A program made the translations under genes and the position numbers. Shown in pieces: positions 1 through 8,298 of a stretch of DNA of 31,801 nucleotides; within the stretch, counting starts at the first letter, position 1; every line of letters begins with the position of its first letter. The notes beneath the pieces were generated by a model. That model worked only from the letters and a program-made list of their open reading frames with translations. It did no database searches and was not told the DNA's origin. Location: assembly GCA_964604675.1 (NCBI GenBank), contig CAZSAT010000084.1, forward strand, positions 1 through 31,801. Direction: 5' to 3'. This stretch comes from CAZSAT01 sp964604675 (GTDB lineage: Bacteria; Myxococcota_A; UBA796; CAJQPC01).

Positions 1-91
1 GCGGTGCCTGAGGAGACGGTAGGGCACGCGGGGGACAGGAAGTGTCCGGACAGAACTTGGTGTGTTGATGTGTTGGTGTTCGGCTCGCTGG
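1..91 (+). repeat. Left copy of 91-bp terminal inverted repeat
   Basis: The first 91 bases recur in reverse complement at the other end of the window, with mismatches only at positions 56 and 58. The outer 55 bases are identical. The repeat contains the perfect palindrome TGTCCGGACA (43-52). It stops 10 bases before the stop codon of the DUF4143 gene. It may be the end of a mobile element, or a dispersed repeat at which the assembly graph broke, since 55 is a common assembler k-mer. Similarity beyond base 55 shows that the repeat is real and not only an overlap artefact. Confidence 0.9.
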
Positions 92-101
92 ATGCGGCCG
101 G

Positions 102-1316
102 TCAGCGCTTCCAGGGCTCGTCCAGGAGTGCGGGGAGCGCTCGCCAGGGAACGATGTCCACCTGCGATCCCGCGCGCGCTTCCTCGCCGCCGTAGACCAG
201 GACCGGGCGGATCGGCAGGCCGTCCAGGCGTCCGTCGGCCAGCTCGACGAAGCGGTGCAGGGCGGCGGTGAAGTCGCTGGCGACGGTCGAGGCCGACTTC
301 ACCTCGACCGCGAGCCAGTGGTCGTTCCGGCGGAGGAGCAGATCCACTTCCAGGCCACCGCGATCCCTGTAGAAGTAGGCATCGGGTCGCTCGCCACGGT
401 GGTGGACCATCTTCAACAGCTCGGAGACCACCCAGGTCTCGAAGATGGCGCCCCGGAGGGGGTGCGGAACGAGCTGCCTGGCGTCGCGGATCCTGAGGAG
501 GTGACACAGCAGGCCCGAGTCCCAGAAGACCAGCTTCGGGGACTTCGTGAGTCTCTTGCCCAGGTTGCGGTGCCACGGCCGCACACGTGTGACGACGAAG
601 GTGGCTTCGAGCACGCTGAGCCAGGACTTCGCGGTCGGGTGGGTGACGCCGACGTCGCCGCCCAGCCTGGAGAAGTTGAGGGTCTGCGCGGACCCGCCCG
701 CGGCGAGCCCGAGGAAGTCCTGGAACCTACCGAGGTCGCCGACCGAGAGCAGGTCGCGAACGTCTCGCTCGACGTAACTCTGGACGTAGCCGTCGAGCCA
801 GGTCCCCAGCGGAACAGGGAGGCTGAGCGGGGCGGGATAGCCGCCACGGAGGATCGCTCCGGTCCACTCGTGCCCTGGCGAGCCGGGCACGAGGGCGCCC
901 CCCTGGCGAAGCTCGTGGAGGTCCAGGGGCAGGAGGTGTGCGAAGGCGGCCCTTCCTGCCAGGCTCTGGCTGGTCCGCCCGGTCAGGGCAAGCTGCTCCG
1001 ATCCCGTCAGGATCCAGCGACCCGGTCGGGGGTCCCGGTCGATCTGCACCTGCAACCACGAGGTCAGCTCCGGGACCCTCTGGATCTCGTCGAGGATCGC
1101 GCCCTCTGGATGGGTCGCCAGGAAGGCGCGGGGATCGGTGGCCGCCCAGCGCCGGGTGTCGGGCTGCTCGAGGTTCACGTACACGTGGTCCGGCCAGGCG
1201 AGGCGGCAGAGCGTGGTCTTGCCCGCTTGCCGGGGCCCTGTGACGATGACGGCCGGCATCTGCGAACCGAGCGTCTGCAGGGGACGGGTCAGGGAGCGAG
1301 CGAGGTGGTCGGACAT
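102..1316 (-). CDS. AAA ATPase with DUF4143 domain
   Basis: This is a 404-residue ATP-binding protein of the AAA_14/DUF4143 family, whose biological role is largely uncharacterised; members are common in accessory regions. The Walker A motif GPRQAGKTT lies at residues 27-35, and the Walker B acidic pair is in ILDEIQ (76-77). A sensor-like GSEQ follows near 105. The DUF4143 region occupies roughly residues 185-330. The C-terminus has a nuclease-fold-like core with EVDLLLRR and LAVEVKSA, which could bind or cut nucleic acid (inference). The ATG at 1316 was chosen because it sits directly after a good promoter and because the family N-terminus begins there; an in-frame upstream extension to 1559 runs antisense through the next gene. 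The gene is probably read from a leaderless transcript. It diverges from the large GHKL ATPase gene. Confidence 0.9.
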   Translation of the reverse strand: MSDHLARSLTRPLQTLGSQMPAVIVTGPRQAGKTTLCRLAWPDHVYVNLEQPDTRRWAATDPRAFLATHPEGAILDEIQRVPELTSWLQVQIDRDPRPGRWILTGSEQLALTGRTSQSLAGRAAFAHLLPLDLHELRQGGALVPGSPGHEWTGAILRGGYPAPLSLPVPLGTWLDGYVQSYVERDVRDLLSVGDLGRFQDFLGLAAGGSAQTLNFSRLGGDVGVTHPTAKSWLSVLEATFVVTRVRPWHRNLGKRLTKSPKLVFWDSGLLCHLLRIRDARQLVPHPLRGAIFETWVVSELLKMVHHRGERPDAYFYRDRGGLEVDLLLRRNDHWLAVEVKSASTVASDFTAALHRFVELADGRLDGLPIRPVLVYGGEEARAGSQVDIVPWRALPALLDEPWKR

Positions 1317-1322
1317 TGGGAT

Positions 1323-1352
1323 AGCATACCGATTGAAAGTTGTGTTTTCAAT
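1323..1352 (-). promoter_or_regulatory. Promoter with overlapping operator for the DUF4143 gene
   Basis: On the minus strand TTGAAA (1351-1346) and TATGCT (1328-1323) are separated by 17 bases. TATGCT ends only 6 bases before the ATG, so the message would be almost leaderless. The -35 hexamer forms half of an inverted repeat, ATTGAAA-N7-TTTCAAT (1332-1352), a likely repressor site. The site lies in an AT-rich patch within very GC-rich DNA, between two divergent genes, so it could control both. Confidence 0.65.
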
Positions 1353-1394
1353 TTGACCTAACGCCACAGCATGCCGAGAGGGAGGCCCGCCGCG

Positions 1395-4300
1395 ATGACG
1401 CCACTCCAGATCCTCCAGGCCCACCTCGACTACCACCTCGAGCTCGAAGCCCCGACACGGGAGCAGCAGCTCGGTCGCGAGCGCAAGACCGTGCACGACT
1501 ACGAAGGACGCGTGCTCGTCGAGCTCTTCCAGAACGCCGTCGACCGGGCCGAACACCACATCCGCTTCGCCCTCTCAGCCGGCTGCCTGCTCGCCGCCAA
1601 CGACGCCAGCCCTGTGACCATCTACCCCCTGGGCGAGGCCAAGGGCGGTCGGATCGAGCGCTCCGACTTCCACGCGCTCTGCTCGTCGGACACGAGCCAG
1701 AAGCTCGCCCACCAGCAGATCGGCAACAAGGGCATCGGCTTCAAGTCCGTGTTCAGCGTGGCCGACAGCGTGGACGTGTGGAGCCGGCACGAGGCACACG
1801 GCTGGTGGGGAATCCGGATGCGGCATCCCTTCACCACAGACCACGCGCGACACATCGCAGCCACCGACGGACCGCTGCCCGAGTGGTCCGAGCTGTGGAG
1901 CGGAATCGCTGATGCGCTGCGCGGCATGCCTGCTCCGAGCTTCTACTTCCCCGAGCCCCTCGACCCGGCCAATGCACCCGCCGAGGCCCAGCTCCCCATC
2001 AAGACGGTCGTGCTGCTCCGCCTCAAGGCCGAGCAGCTCGAAGCCAGCGATGCAGAAGCGCTCGGCGTGCGCATCCCCGAGCAGCTCGTGGCCTTCGACG
2101 CCTGCCAGCTCCACTTCGTCGCCGCTCGCTACCCCGACAAGAAGGACCTCGTGGTCGAGACCGCAGCGGCCGACCGGGGACTCGCCCCCGGACCGGGTTG
2201 GACCCTGCACCCGAGCGCCGGTCCGCACCGGCTCCCCGAGCTGGCCAGCAAGACCAAGCTCGCGTTCACCGAAACGACCCCGCCCGCCACCTGGCTGGCC
2301 TACCCCCCCGTCGGGCAGGACCACGCCCCGACGTTCCACTGCTTCTTCCCGACCCAGAAGACCTCGGGCTTCTCGGTCGACGTGCACGCGGACTTCGAGG
2401 TCGGCCAGAACCGCAAAGAGCTCGATCTCGGGGGCTACAACGGGCTGCTCGCGGAGGCCGCGGCCGAGCTTCACCTTCGTGCGTACGAGGCCCACCTCCA
2501 CCGCCGAGCCGACGCGTGGCGCTTCCTCGACCCGGGCAGAGGGGCCGCCGAAGAGCTCACGAAGGCGCTTCAACACCGCCTCTTCGGCCGCTCGTGGAAC
2601 GCCACCGAGCGGTGGGTGCGCCTGGTGGACCTGACGTTCCGGCACTGGAACCAGGAGGGTGCACCGTGGGCCTTCCACCAGGCGTTCTGGCGCCTCTGCA
2701 ACGCGTGGTGGCCGCAGTACCAGGGCGGCCGGAGGACCTGGACGAAGTTTGGCGAGGTGTTCCTCCAACCGCTGGCGAACGCGGGCGTCCCCTGCGTACC
2801 CGATGCGTCCGCGCCGCACACCGACAGCGCCTGGTACTCCACGGTTGCGCTGCCGACCAAGGGCCGGAGCGTGATGCACCGCGTTGCGCGGCCAGGACGT
2901 CCCGTGACGGTTCCGACCCTCCCGGCAGCGCTCAGGGAACGGGTCCACGTGGTCGCAGATTTTCCCGACGTCGCCAACTGGAAGTGGGTCGGGTTGCAGA
3001 CCTACGGCTGGGCGACCCTGGTGGTCGAGCTGAGAACATGGCTCACGGGAGCCCTCCCCTCCGTCGGTGCTCGGTGGAGTCCCGACGACCCGGCCCATGT
3101 GTCGATCGTCGCGGAGAGGATGGCCTCCCTCGACGCCGACGAGCGCGAGCTGTGGCTGCGCTTCGCGCTCCAGTCTGCGCTCGACTCGGAGAGCTCGCCG
3201 CCGTCGCCGGCCGAGCACTTGTGGCAACGCGCCCAGGATCGCTTCGGGGCCGTGCGGCCCAAGGACGTGGACCACCTGCGGGCGATGTCCGCCCTGCCCC
3301 TCCCCGTGCGCGGCGGTGGTTGGATGCCCGCCTGCCGGGTGAGCGGGTCCACGAGCGAAGCCGTGCGGCGCGCGGCCGCGGCCACCGAGGGCTGGGGCGT
3401 GTTGGATCGCGACGCGCTGGGGGACTTCAGCGAGGAGGCGATCGAGCGCCTCCTGCTGCGTCTGGGCTGCTTCCCGGTGTTCCCAGTGCTGTCGTCGGCG
3501 GACGGGGCTGGCCTGCACCTGCCCTTCCCGGTCGAGGCGCTCGACGCCGCGGCCTGGACCGAGCTGCTCGCCGAGCTGGAGCGCAGCTACGACCCCTACC
3601 ACCCCATCGTCGAGCGGGCCGGATGGTCGGAGCGGGTGCGCAACGCCCGATGGCTTCCGATCGACGGTGAGCAGGTCCGCCCGCACGACGCCTGGCGTGT
3701 GCCGAGCAATGATCCCGTCCAGTACACGCTGCTGCCTGTGTTGAAGCCGCGACGTGCTGGGCTCGAGGTGGTGCTCGACGGCCTTGGCGTGAAGCGTCTG
3801 CCCAGGTCCGAGGGCAAGGTCGAGGACGGCCTGGGCGCCAAGGCCATCCGGTCGGTGGCGAGCCTCGCCGCGGGCGGCGACCCCGGCCCCGAGCATCGCA
3901 TGCTGTACCGCCGGCTGGCGCGTGCCATTCCCGCTTCGACGCGGGGCCTGCCCGTCCTCGTGCGGGGCCCCGAAGACGCCCTGCTCTGGGCTGGGCCGGC
4001 GCTCCTCGAGGACGCCGTGCTCGTCGCGGACACCGCCAGGCACTACGTGCACTTCTACCCGGAGTTGCTCCGCGTGTGCGCGGGTGGCGGGCAGGAGCGC
4101 GCCACCGCGATGGGGGTGCGCCTGTTCGACCCCGAGGTGCACGTGGAGTGTGTCGAGGACCAGACCGAGCACGACCCGGCCATGAAGCGCCGCGTGCAGG
4201 ACGCCCTGCCATGGCTCATGGCCCTGTCCGAGCTCGTTCCGCTGGGAACCCGACTCACGCCGGAGGAGATCGTGGCGAACTGGGAGGGGGCCCGCGTGAT

Positions 4301-5822
4301 GCGCGGGTCCAACGTGTACGTCACCCTCGAGCAGGCGGGCGAGGACGCCAAGACCATCGGGCTCACCGGGGAGGACGGCACGGCCATCCTGAACGACGCG
4401 TTCCGGCAGGACGACGGCACCATCTGGCACGACGCCCACGACCTGCACGCCGACGCGACGATCTGGCTGCACCGCTTCGCGCCGTGGTTGGCCGACGTGG
4501 TCTTCGGAAGTGCGCTCTTGACCCGTCCGTTCAGGAGCCTGCTCGAGCGCGTCGGCGAGGACTGGGACGACGACGACGGGGACGCCATGCGGCGCAGCCT
4601 GAGCCACATCGAGAACCACCAGGGCGACCCGAGGCGCGTCGAGGCCCTGCGGGTCGAGCTCGAAGCCAGGCTGCTCACGGACGCGCAGCGCGCCGCCATG
4701 GTGGCCGAACGGCGCGCGCTCCTCGAGCCCTTCGGCGACGTTCGAGCTGCCGACGAGGTCGACCTCACGCGGTCGACCCTGGGCCTGGACGTCTTCGAAG
4801 AGGGCACCGTGGCCGACGCGGTCGAAGGCGAGGTGGACGATGAGTTGTCCAAGGCAGCGCTGGGGGTTCGCGCCGGCTTCACGTGCAAGAAGAAGCACGG
4901 TCTGGATTGGCGTCGTGAGAAGGAAGGCCTGAGAGAGACCGTGCTTGCAGCGCACCTCCTGCGCGCGCCCCTGGCCTCGTGGACCGAGGAGGGCCTGGCG
5001 CGACTGTCCGCGTCGTGGGAGGCCGCCAATCCCTCGCCTCCTGAGCTGGCGCGCCTGCGCTTCACGCCCGACGCGTGGGCCCGTGCGGTGTTTCCAAGCC
5101 CCGGGACTCCGCCCTCGGACGAGGACCTGGACGAAGCGCGGGAGCTGATCGCCCAACGCCCCATCGCCGCCCTGGACAACACGGTCGCGAAGCTGCGCAG
5201 GGTCCAGCCGCGCACCGCGGGAACCGGAACGGTCACGAAGGGGCGCGAAGACTCGGACCGCAAGAAGCAGCAGCGCGGTGAGAGCGCGGAGCAGGCACGG
5301 GCGCGCGCGGCCGCCAAGCGGCTGCTCCGATCCGGTTCTCCGGGGTGGCAGGACGCGATCGATCGAGAACGTGCGTCGATCCGCGAGGAACTGACGCACG
5401 GCGAGGACCGGAAGAAGACGCTGGTGCCGGTTGTGTGGGAGGGCCTGGACGAGGGGCAGGTGCGCAAGGTGCTGCGGATCGCTTCGGAGGTGAACTGCGG
5501 ATTCGACGTGCTGGACGTGGATGCAGGCAGCGGCCGGTTGCTGCAGATCGAGGTCAAGTCGTCGGCGCAGCACGGGCCTCGTCACACCGTGCACCTGACG
5601 CCGAACGAGCTGCGGCGCGCCCTCCAGACCCGGGACCGGAGCGATGCCGCGTGGAGGCTCGAGCTCTACATCGGGCTGCATCGCAGGGTGGACCTGACAG
5701 CGACGGTGTACGAGGCGTTGAGCGACGAGCGCGTGAGGTCGTTGGTGGTCGAGGGGGGCGTGCTGGTGCCGGTGGACCTGGAGTTGGTGGTGGAGCTTGG
5801 CGGTGAGGAGGCGCCGTCGTGA
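1395..5822 (+). CDS. GHKL (sacsin/HSP90-like) ATPase with C-terminal DUF3883 domain
   Basis: This is a 1475-residue protein. The N-terminal 200 residues are a sacsin-type GHKL ATPase: the N-box is ELFQNAVD (43-50) and the glycine-rich lid box is IGNKGIGFKSVF (109-120). The long middle (about 250-1330) shows no motif I recognise. The C-terminus matches DUF3883 (NO VEIN C-terminal type), with a PD-(D/E)XK-like IEVKSS whose Glu is residue 1386, and a preceding FDVLDVD. Proteins pairing these two domains occur in bacterial defence islands, so an ATP-gated nuclease or effector is a reasonable inference. The ATG at 1395 is preferred over 1371 because GGGAGG lies 10 bases upstream. The gene diverges from the DUF4143 gene and appears monocistronic. 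A 1432-aa antisense reading frame across it is a GC-bias shadow. Confidence 0.85.
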   Translation: MTPLQILQAHLDYHLELEAPTREQQLGRERKTVHDYEGRVLVELFQNAVDRAEHHIRFALSAGCLLAANDASPVTIYPLGEAKGGRIERSDFHALCSSDTSQKLAHQQIGNKGIGFKSVFSVADSVDVWSRHEAHGWWGIRMRHPFTTDHARHIAATDGPLPEWSELWSGIADALRGMPAPSFYFPEPLDPANAPAEAQLPIKTVVLLRLKAEQLEASDAEALGVRIPEQLVAFDACQLHFVAARYPDKKDLVVETAAADRGLAPGPGWTLHPSAGPHRLPELASKTKLAFTETTPPATWLAYPPVGQDHAPTFHCFFPTQKTSGFSVDVHADFEVGQNRKELDLGGYNGLLAEAAAELHLRAYEAHLHRRADAWRFLDPGRGAAEELTKALQHRLFGRSWNATERWVRLVDLTFRHWNQEGAPWAFHQAFWRLCNAWWPQYQGGRRTWTKFGEVFLQPLANAGVPCVPDASAPHTDSAWYSTVALPTKGRSVMHRVARPGRPVTVPTLPAALRERVHVVADFPDVANWKWVGLQTYGWATLVVELRTWLTGALPSVGARWSPDDPAHVSIVAERMASLDADERELWLRFALQSALDSESSPPSPAEHLWQRAQDRFGAVRPKDVDHLRAMSALPLPVRGGGWMPACRVSGSTSEAVRRAAAATEGWGVLDRDALGDFSEEAIERLLLRLGCFPVFPVLSSADGAGLHLPFPVEALDAAAWTELLAELERSYDPYHPIVERAGWSERVRNARWLPIDGEQVRPHDAWRVPSNDPVQYTLLPVLKPRRAGLEVVLDGLGVKRLPRSEGKVEDGLGAKAIRSVASLAAGGDPGPEHRMLYRRLARAIPASTRGLPVLVRGPEDALLWAGPALLEDAVLVADTARHYVHFYPELLRVCAGGGQERATAMGVRLFDPEVHVECVEDQTEHDPAMKRRVQDALPWLMALSELVPLGTRLTPEEIVANWEGARVMRGSNVYVTLEQAGEDAKTIGLTGEDGTAILNDAFRQDDGTIWHDAHDLHADATIWLHRFAPWLADVVFGSALLTRPFRSLLERVGEDWDDDDGDAMRRSLSHIENHQGDPRRVEALRVELEARLLTDAQRAAMVAERRALLEPFGDVRAADEVDLTRSTLGLDVFEEGTVADAVEGEVDDELSKAALGVRAGFTCKKKHGLDWRREKEGLRETVLAAHLLRAPLASWTEEGLARLSASWEAANPSPPELARLRFTPDAWARAVFPSPGTPPSDEDLDEARELIAQRPIAALDNTVAKLRRVQPRTAGTGTVTKGREDSDRKKQQRGESAEQARARAAAKRLLRSGSPGWQDAIDRERASIREELTHGEDRKKTLVPVVWEGLDEGQVRKVLRIASEVNCGFDVLDVDAGSGRLLQIEVKSSAQHGPRHTVHLTPNELRRALQTRDRSDAAWRLELYIGLHRRVDLTATVYEALSDERVRSLVVEGGVLVPVDLELVVELGGEEAPS

Positions 5823-5857
5823 CCGCCTTGGAGTCCGAGTGACCCCTGCCCTGCTGT

Positions 5858-6055
5858 TCAGACCGCCCACCAAGGCACCGCGACCGTGACCTCATCGAGC
5901 GGGATCACGTCGTTGCCACCATGGACGACGATCCTGGCGCCCACCCGCGCTGTCGGGTTCGCCTTCTGGAAGGCCCCCATGCCCTGGGCGTCGCGCCTCG
6001 ACGGCCTGGACGACAGCTTCACCTCGATCAGGTGCAGCACCCTGGTGGCCAGCTA
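5858..6055 (-). pseudogene. 3' fragment of a second DUF4143 ATPase gene
   Basis: About 60 residues translate to a typical DUF4143-ATPase C-terminus: HLIEVKLSS, then DAQGMGAF, VVHGGNDVIP and the end EVTVAVPWWAV. The Walker motifs and the whole AAA part are missing. An in-frame TAG lies four codons upstream of the GTG at 6040, and the sequence beyond is unrelated. It is therefore the stranded tail of a gene, not a functional small protein. It points tail-to-tail at the end of the GHKL-DUF3883 gene. A related tail lies at 20914-20995 beside another module. Confidence 0.75.
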
Positions 6056-6110
6056 CCAGGTACGGACTTCGCCGTCAGCAGCCGCGGGTGATGTTCTCTC
6101 AAACAAGCCT

Positions 6111-6201
6111 GTTTCCTTTGCAGGGAACTGGATGATATCCAGGCAACATGCGCTTGCTCCGCACGTCGCCTGAGACTATTGTGTTTCCTGTCAACGGAAA
6201 C
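6111..6201 (+). promoter_or_regulatory. Promoter and two operator-like inverted repeats of the AbiE-type module
   Basis: TTGCTC (6154-6159) and TATTGT (6177-6182) are spaced by 17 bases. Directly after the -10 lies GTTTCC-N7-GGAAAC (6183-6201), a perfect inverted repeat covering the expected start of transcription. An imperfect version of the same arms, GTTTCC-N6-GGGAAC, lies at 6111-6128. AbiEi-type antitoxins repress their own promoters through inverted repeats, so this fits autoregulation of the downstream pair (inference). The GTG start at 6205 follows after three bases. Confidence 0.55.
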
Positions 6202-6204
6202 TGA

Positions 6205-7408
6205 GTGCTTTCAGCAAACATCCTCTTGAAGAAGGCGGTCGACGCCCTCCGCCAGCGCCTGCCCGCTGGATGGACCNNNNNNNNNNNNNNNNNNNNNNNN
6301 NNNNNNNNNNNNNNNNNNNNNNNNNNNNNNNNNNNNNNNNNNNNNNNNNNNNNNNNNNNNNNNNNNNNNNNNNNNNCCTCTTGAAGAAGGCGGTCGACGC
6401 CCTCCGCCAGCGCCTGCCCGCTGGATGGACCGTCGAGCTCGTTGAGATCGAGACCGGTGGCCCGGACCGCGTCATCGACGGCGTGGTTCGCGTCGTCGCT
6501 CCGGACGGCCGAGCAGCAACGATCGTCGCCGAGGTCAAGCGGCGGCTCGACCCGCGCCGCGCCCAGGAGCTCACGGAACAGGTCGAACGGCTGGCCAACG
6601 GCCGTCCAGTCCTCGCCGTGTCGCCGTGGATGTCGAGGTCGACGAGGGAGATCCTGATCGAAGCCGGCCTGAACCTGGTCGACCTGACCGGCAGCATCCG
6701 CGTGTCCTCTCCGAGCCGGGGCTGTTCATCGAGACCGCTGGCGCCGACCGCGATCCGTGGCCTGACAAGTCGCGCGTCACGCTCCGGGGCTCGAAGGCCG
6801 CGAGAGTGGTTCGGGCACTTTGCACGGCTGCTCCTCCCATCGGTGTCCGCGAGCTCGCGGACGAAGCCGGCACCACCCCTGGCTATGTCTCCAAGCTGGT
6901 GCGCATGCTCGACCAGCGGGCGGCCGTGCGCCGTACCGAGGGGGGCCAGGTCGGTGAGGTCGACCTCCGGCGGCTCCTGGAGCGTTGGGGGGCCGACGCG
7001 CCGCTGGAGAAGCGTGCGACGACCACGAGCTGGATCGCCCCCCGCGGCCTGCGCGCCCTGCAGGAACGGCTGAAGAAGCTCGACACCCGGTACACGGTCA
7101 CCGGAAGCCTCGCGGCATCGCTGCGGGCACCCGTGGCGGCGCCACGCGTGGTGAGCGTCTACGTGGAAGACCCGGAGGCCTTCGCGGCAGAGGCGGACCT
7201 CCGGACGGCGGATGCCGGCGCGAACGTGCTGCTGCTGGTGCCCGACGACGACTACGTGTTCGAGGACACCTGGACGGAGAAGCAGATCCGGTTCGCAGCG
7301 CTGTCGCAGGTGGTGGCCGATCTCCTCTCGGGTCCGGGGCGCGGTCCGGCCGAAGCCGATGCGCTCCTGGCCTGGATGAACGACAACGAGGAGGCGTGGC
7401 GTGGATGA
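6205..7408 (+). pseudogene. AbiEi-like winged-helix antitoxin/regulator, frameshifted and split by an assembly gap
   Basis: If the 55-base duplication and the Ns are collapsed, the reading starts at GTG 6205 and gives about 349 residues. The N-terminal half is a nuclease-fold-like domain (IVAEVKRRLD, then LNLVDLTGSIRV). The reading then shifts at about 6702-6705, where one base seems to be missing. It continues in the next frame with LSEPGLFIET, a winged helix (IGVRELADEAG, then YVSKLVRML) and a C-terminal domain ending at 7408. Such proteins are cognate antitoxins or repressors of AbiEii-type nucleotidyltransferase toxins, and the gene overlaps the toxin start by 8 bases. The frameshift could be a sequencing error in a metagenome, but the partner gene is damaged as well. 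Confidence 0.65.
6222..6431. other. Assembly gap: 100 N between two copies of one 55-base sequence
   Basis: Bases 6222-6276 and 6377-6431 are identical over 55 bases and flank exactly 100 N (6277-6376). The two contigs therefore overlap by one 55-mer, and the N block is a default scaffold filler. The genome most likely holds a single copy and no gap here. Removing one copy plus the Ns (155 bases) restores a continuous reading frame from GTG 6205. Confidence 0.9.
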
Positions 7409-8085
7409 GCTCTACGTCGTCGCTCGCCGCGTGCTGCTCGACGCCCTGGAAGCCCTCGGGGACCACCGCGACGCCGCTGTGGTCGTAGGCGGCCGCGACG
7501 CGGTCGGCGTGTGGCTCACCCATCGGAAGACTTTCTTCGAATCCCGATGTCGAGGTCCAGGTCGACCTCCTGGTTCCGAAGGCCGTGAGCCCTGGGCGGG
7601 GCCGCCGTGCTGCTCGCCTACCGGGACACGAACCCAGCGCGGCGCGGATCGTGCGGGGCCTGGAAGGCGCGCTGGTCGACCTGGATGTGCTCACCCTCAC
7701 GGCGCTGCAGGCCGACGACGTGCGCGCGCTCGAAGCGAAGGTCGCAGGTCCCGCCGGCTTGATGGTGGCGAAGCTGCACAAGATCGAGGAGCGCAACGGC
7801 ACGGCCCGCGCCAACGACAAGGACGCCCTGGACGTGCTCCGGCTCCTGCGCGGGGTGTTCACCGAAGAGCTGGCCCAACGCATGACGCGCATCCTCGCCG
7901 ACGGGCGCTCGGCCGACTCGGCGCAGCGGGGTCTGGAGCTCCTGGACGCGCTGTTCGGGCGCGGCGGGGAGGGGGCGGAGATGGCCGCCCGCGCCGTGGC
8001 CGGGGTGATGGACGCAGACGAGATCCTGCCGTCCTGCGAGGTGCTGTCTGGGGACCTGCTGTCGGCCCTCGAAGCCGGGGAGTAG
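7401..8085 (+). pseudogene. AbiEii-like nucleotidyltransferase toxin, frameshifted with internal deletion
   Basis: The GTG at 7401 has a GAGGAGG ribosome site and overlaps the regulator stop by 8 bases, as expected of a coupled toxin-antitoxin pair. The first about 30 residues (DELYVVARRVLLDALEALG, then AVVVGG) fit the start of an AbiEii-type nucleotidyltransferase. The Gly/Asp catalytic region that should follow is missing. After a shift between about 7520 and 7545 the other frame gives VEVQVDLLVPKAVSPG, LPGH, KVAGPAGLMVAKLHKI and the helical tail with DKDALDVLRLLR, up to the stop at 8085. Loss of the catalytic motif indicates a dead toxin. A cognate active toxin elsewhere in the genome is possible but not visible. 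Confidence 0.7.
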
Positions 8086-8298
8086 ACCGGCTCCGTCAAC
8101 GTCTCTCTCCACACGCTCCTGGCTTGGCGCTGTCGGAAGACGTCAAGGCAAAGCTGGCGTAGTCGATGAGCGACCGACCCTCTCACGACCGGTTCGGCCC
8201 CACGAGCGGATGCGCTCGACTCGCCGCCTTCACCGACGGTCCAGACGTCCGCCGCCGGGCAGGCGTTCCGAATCGCCTACCATGCCGGCGAGGTGGAC

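Noticed and set aside
4..195. 63-residue open frame starting inside the left terminal repeat
   Set aside because: It overlaps the repeat and runs antisense into the 3' end of the DUF4143 gene; no ribosome site.
1575..5873. 1432-residue open frame on the minus strand
   Set aside because: It is the antisense shadow of the GHKL-DUF3883 gene; it is rich in Arg, Pro, Gly and His, has no motifs and no ribosome site.
8086..8298. Small gene ending GLALSEDVKAKLA near 8162
   Set aside because: Only about 13 residues look protein-like and no start or ribosome site supports it; it is possibly a relic but too short to annotate.
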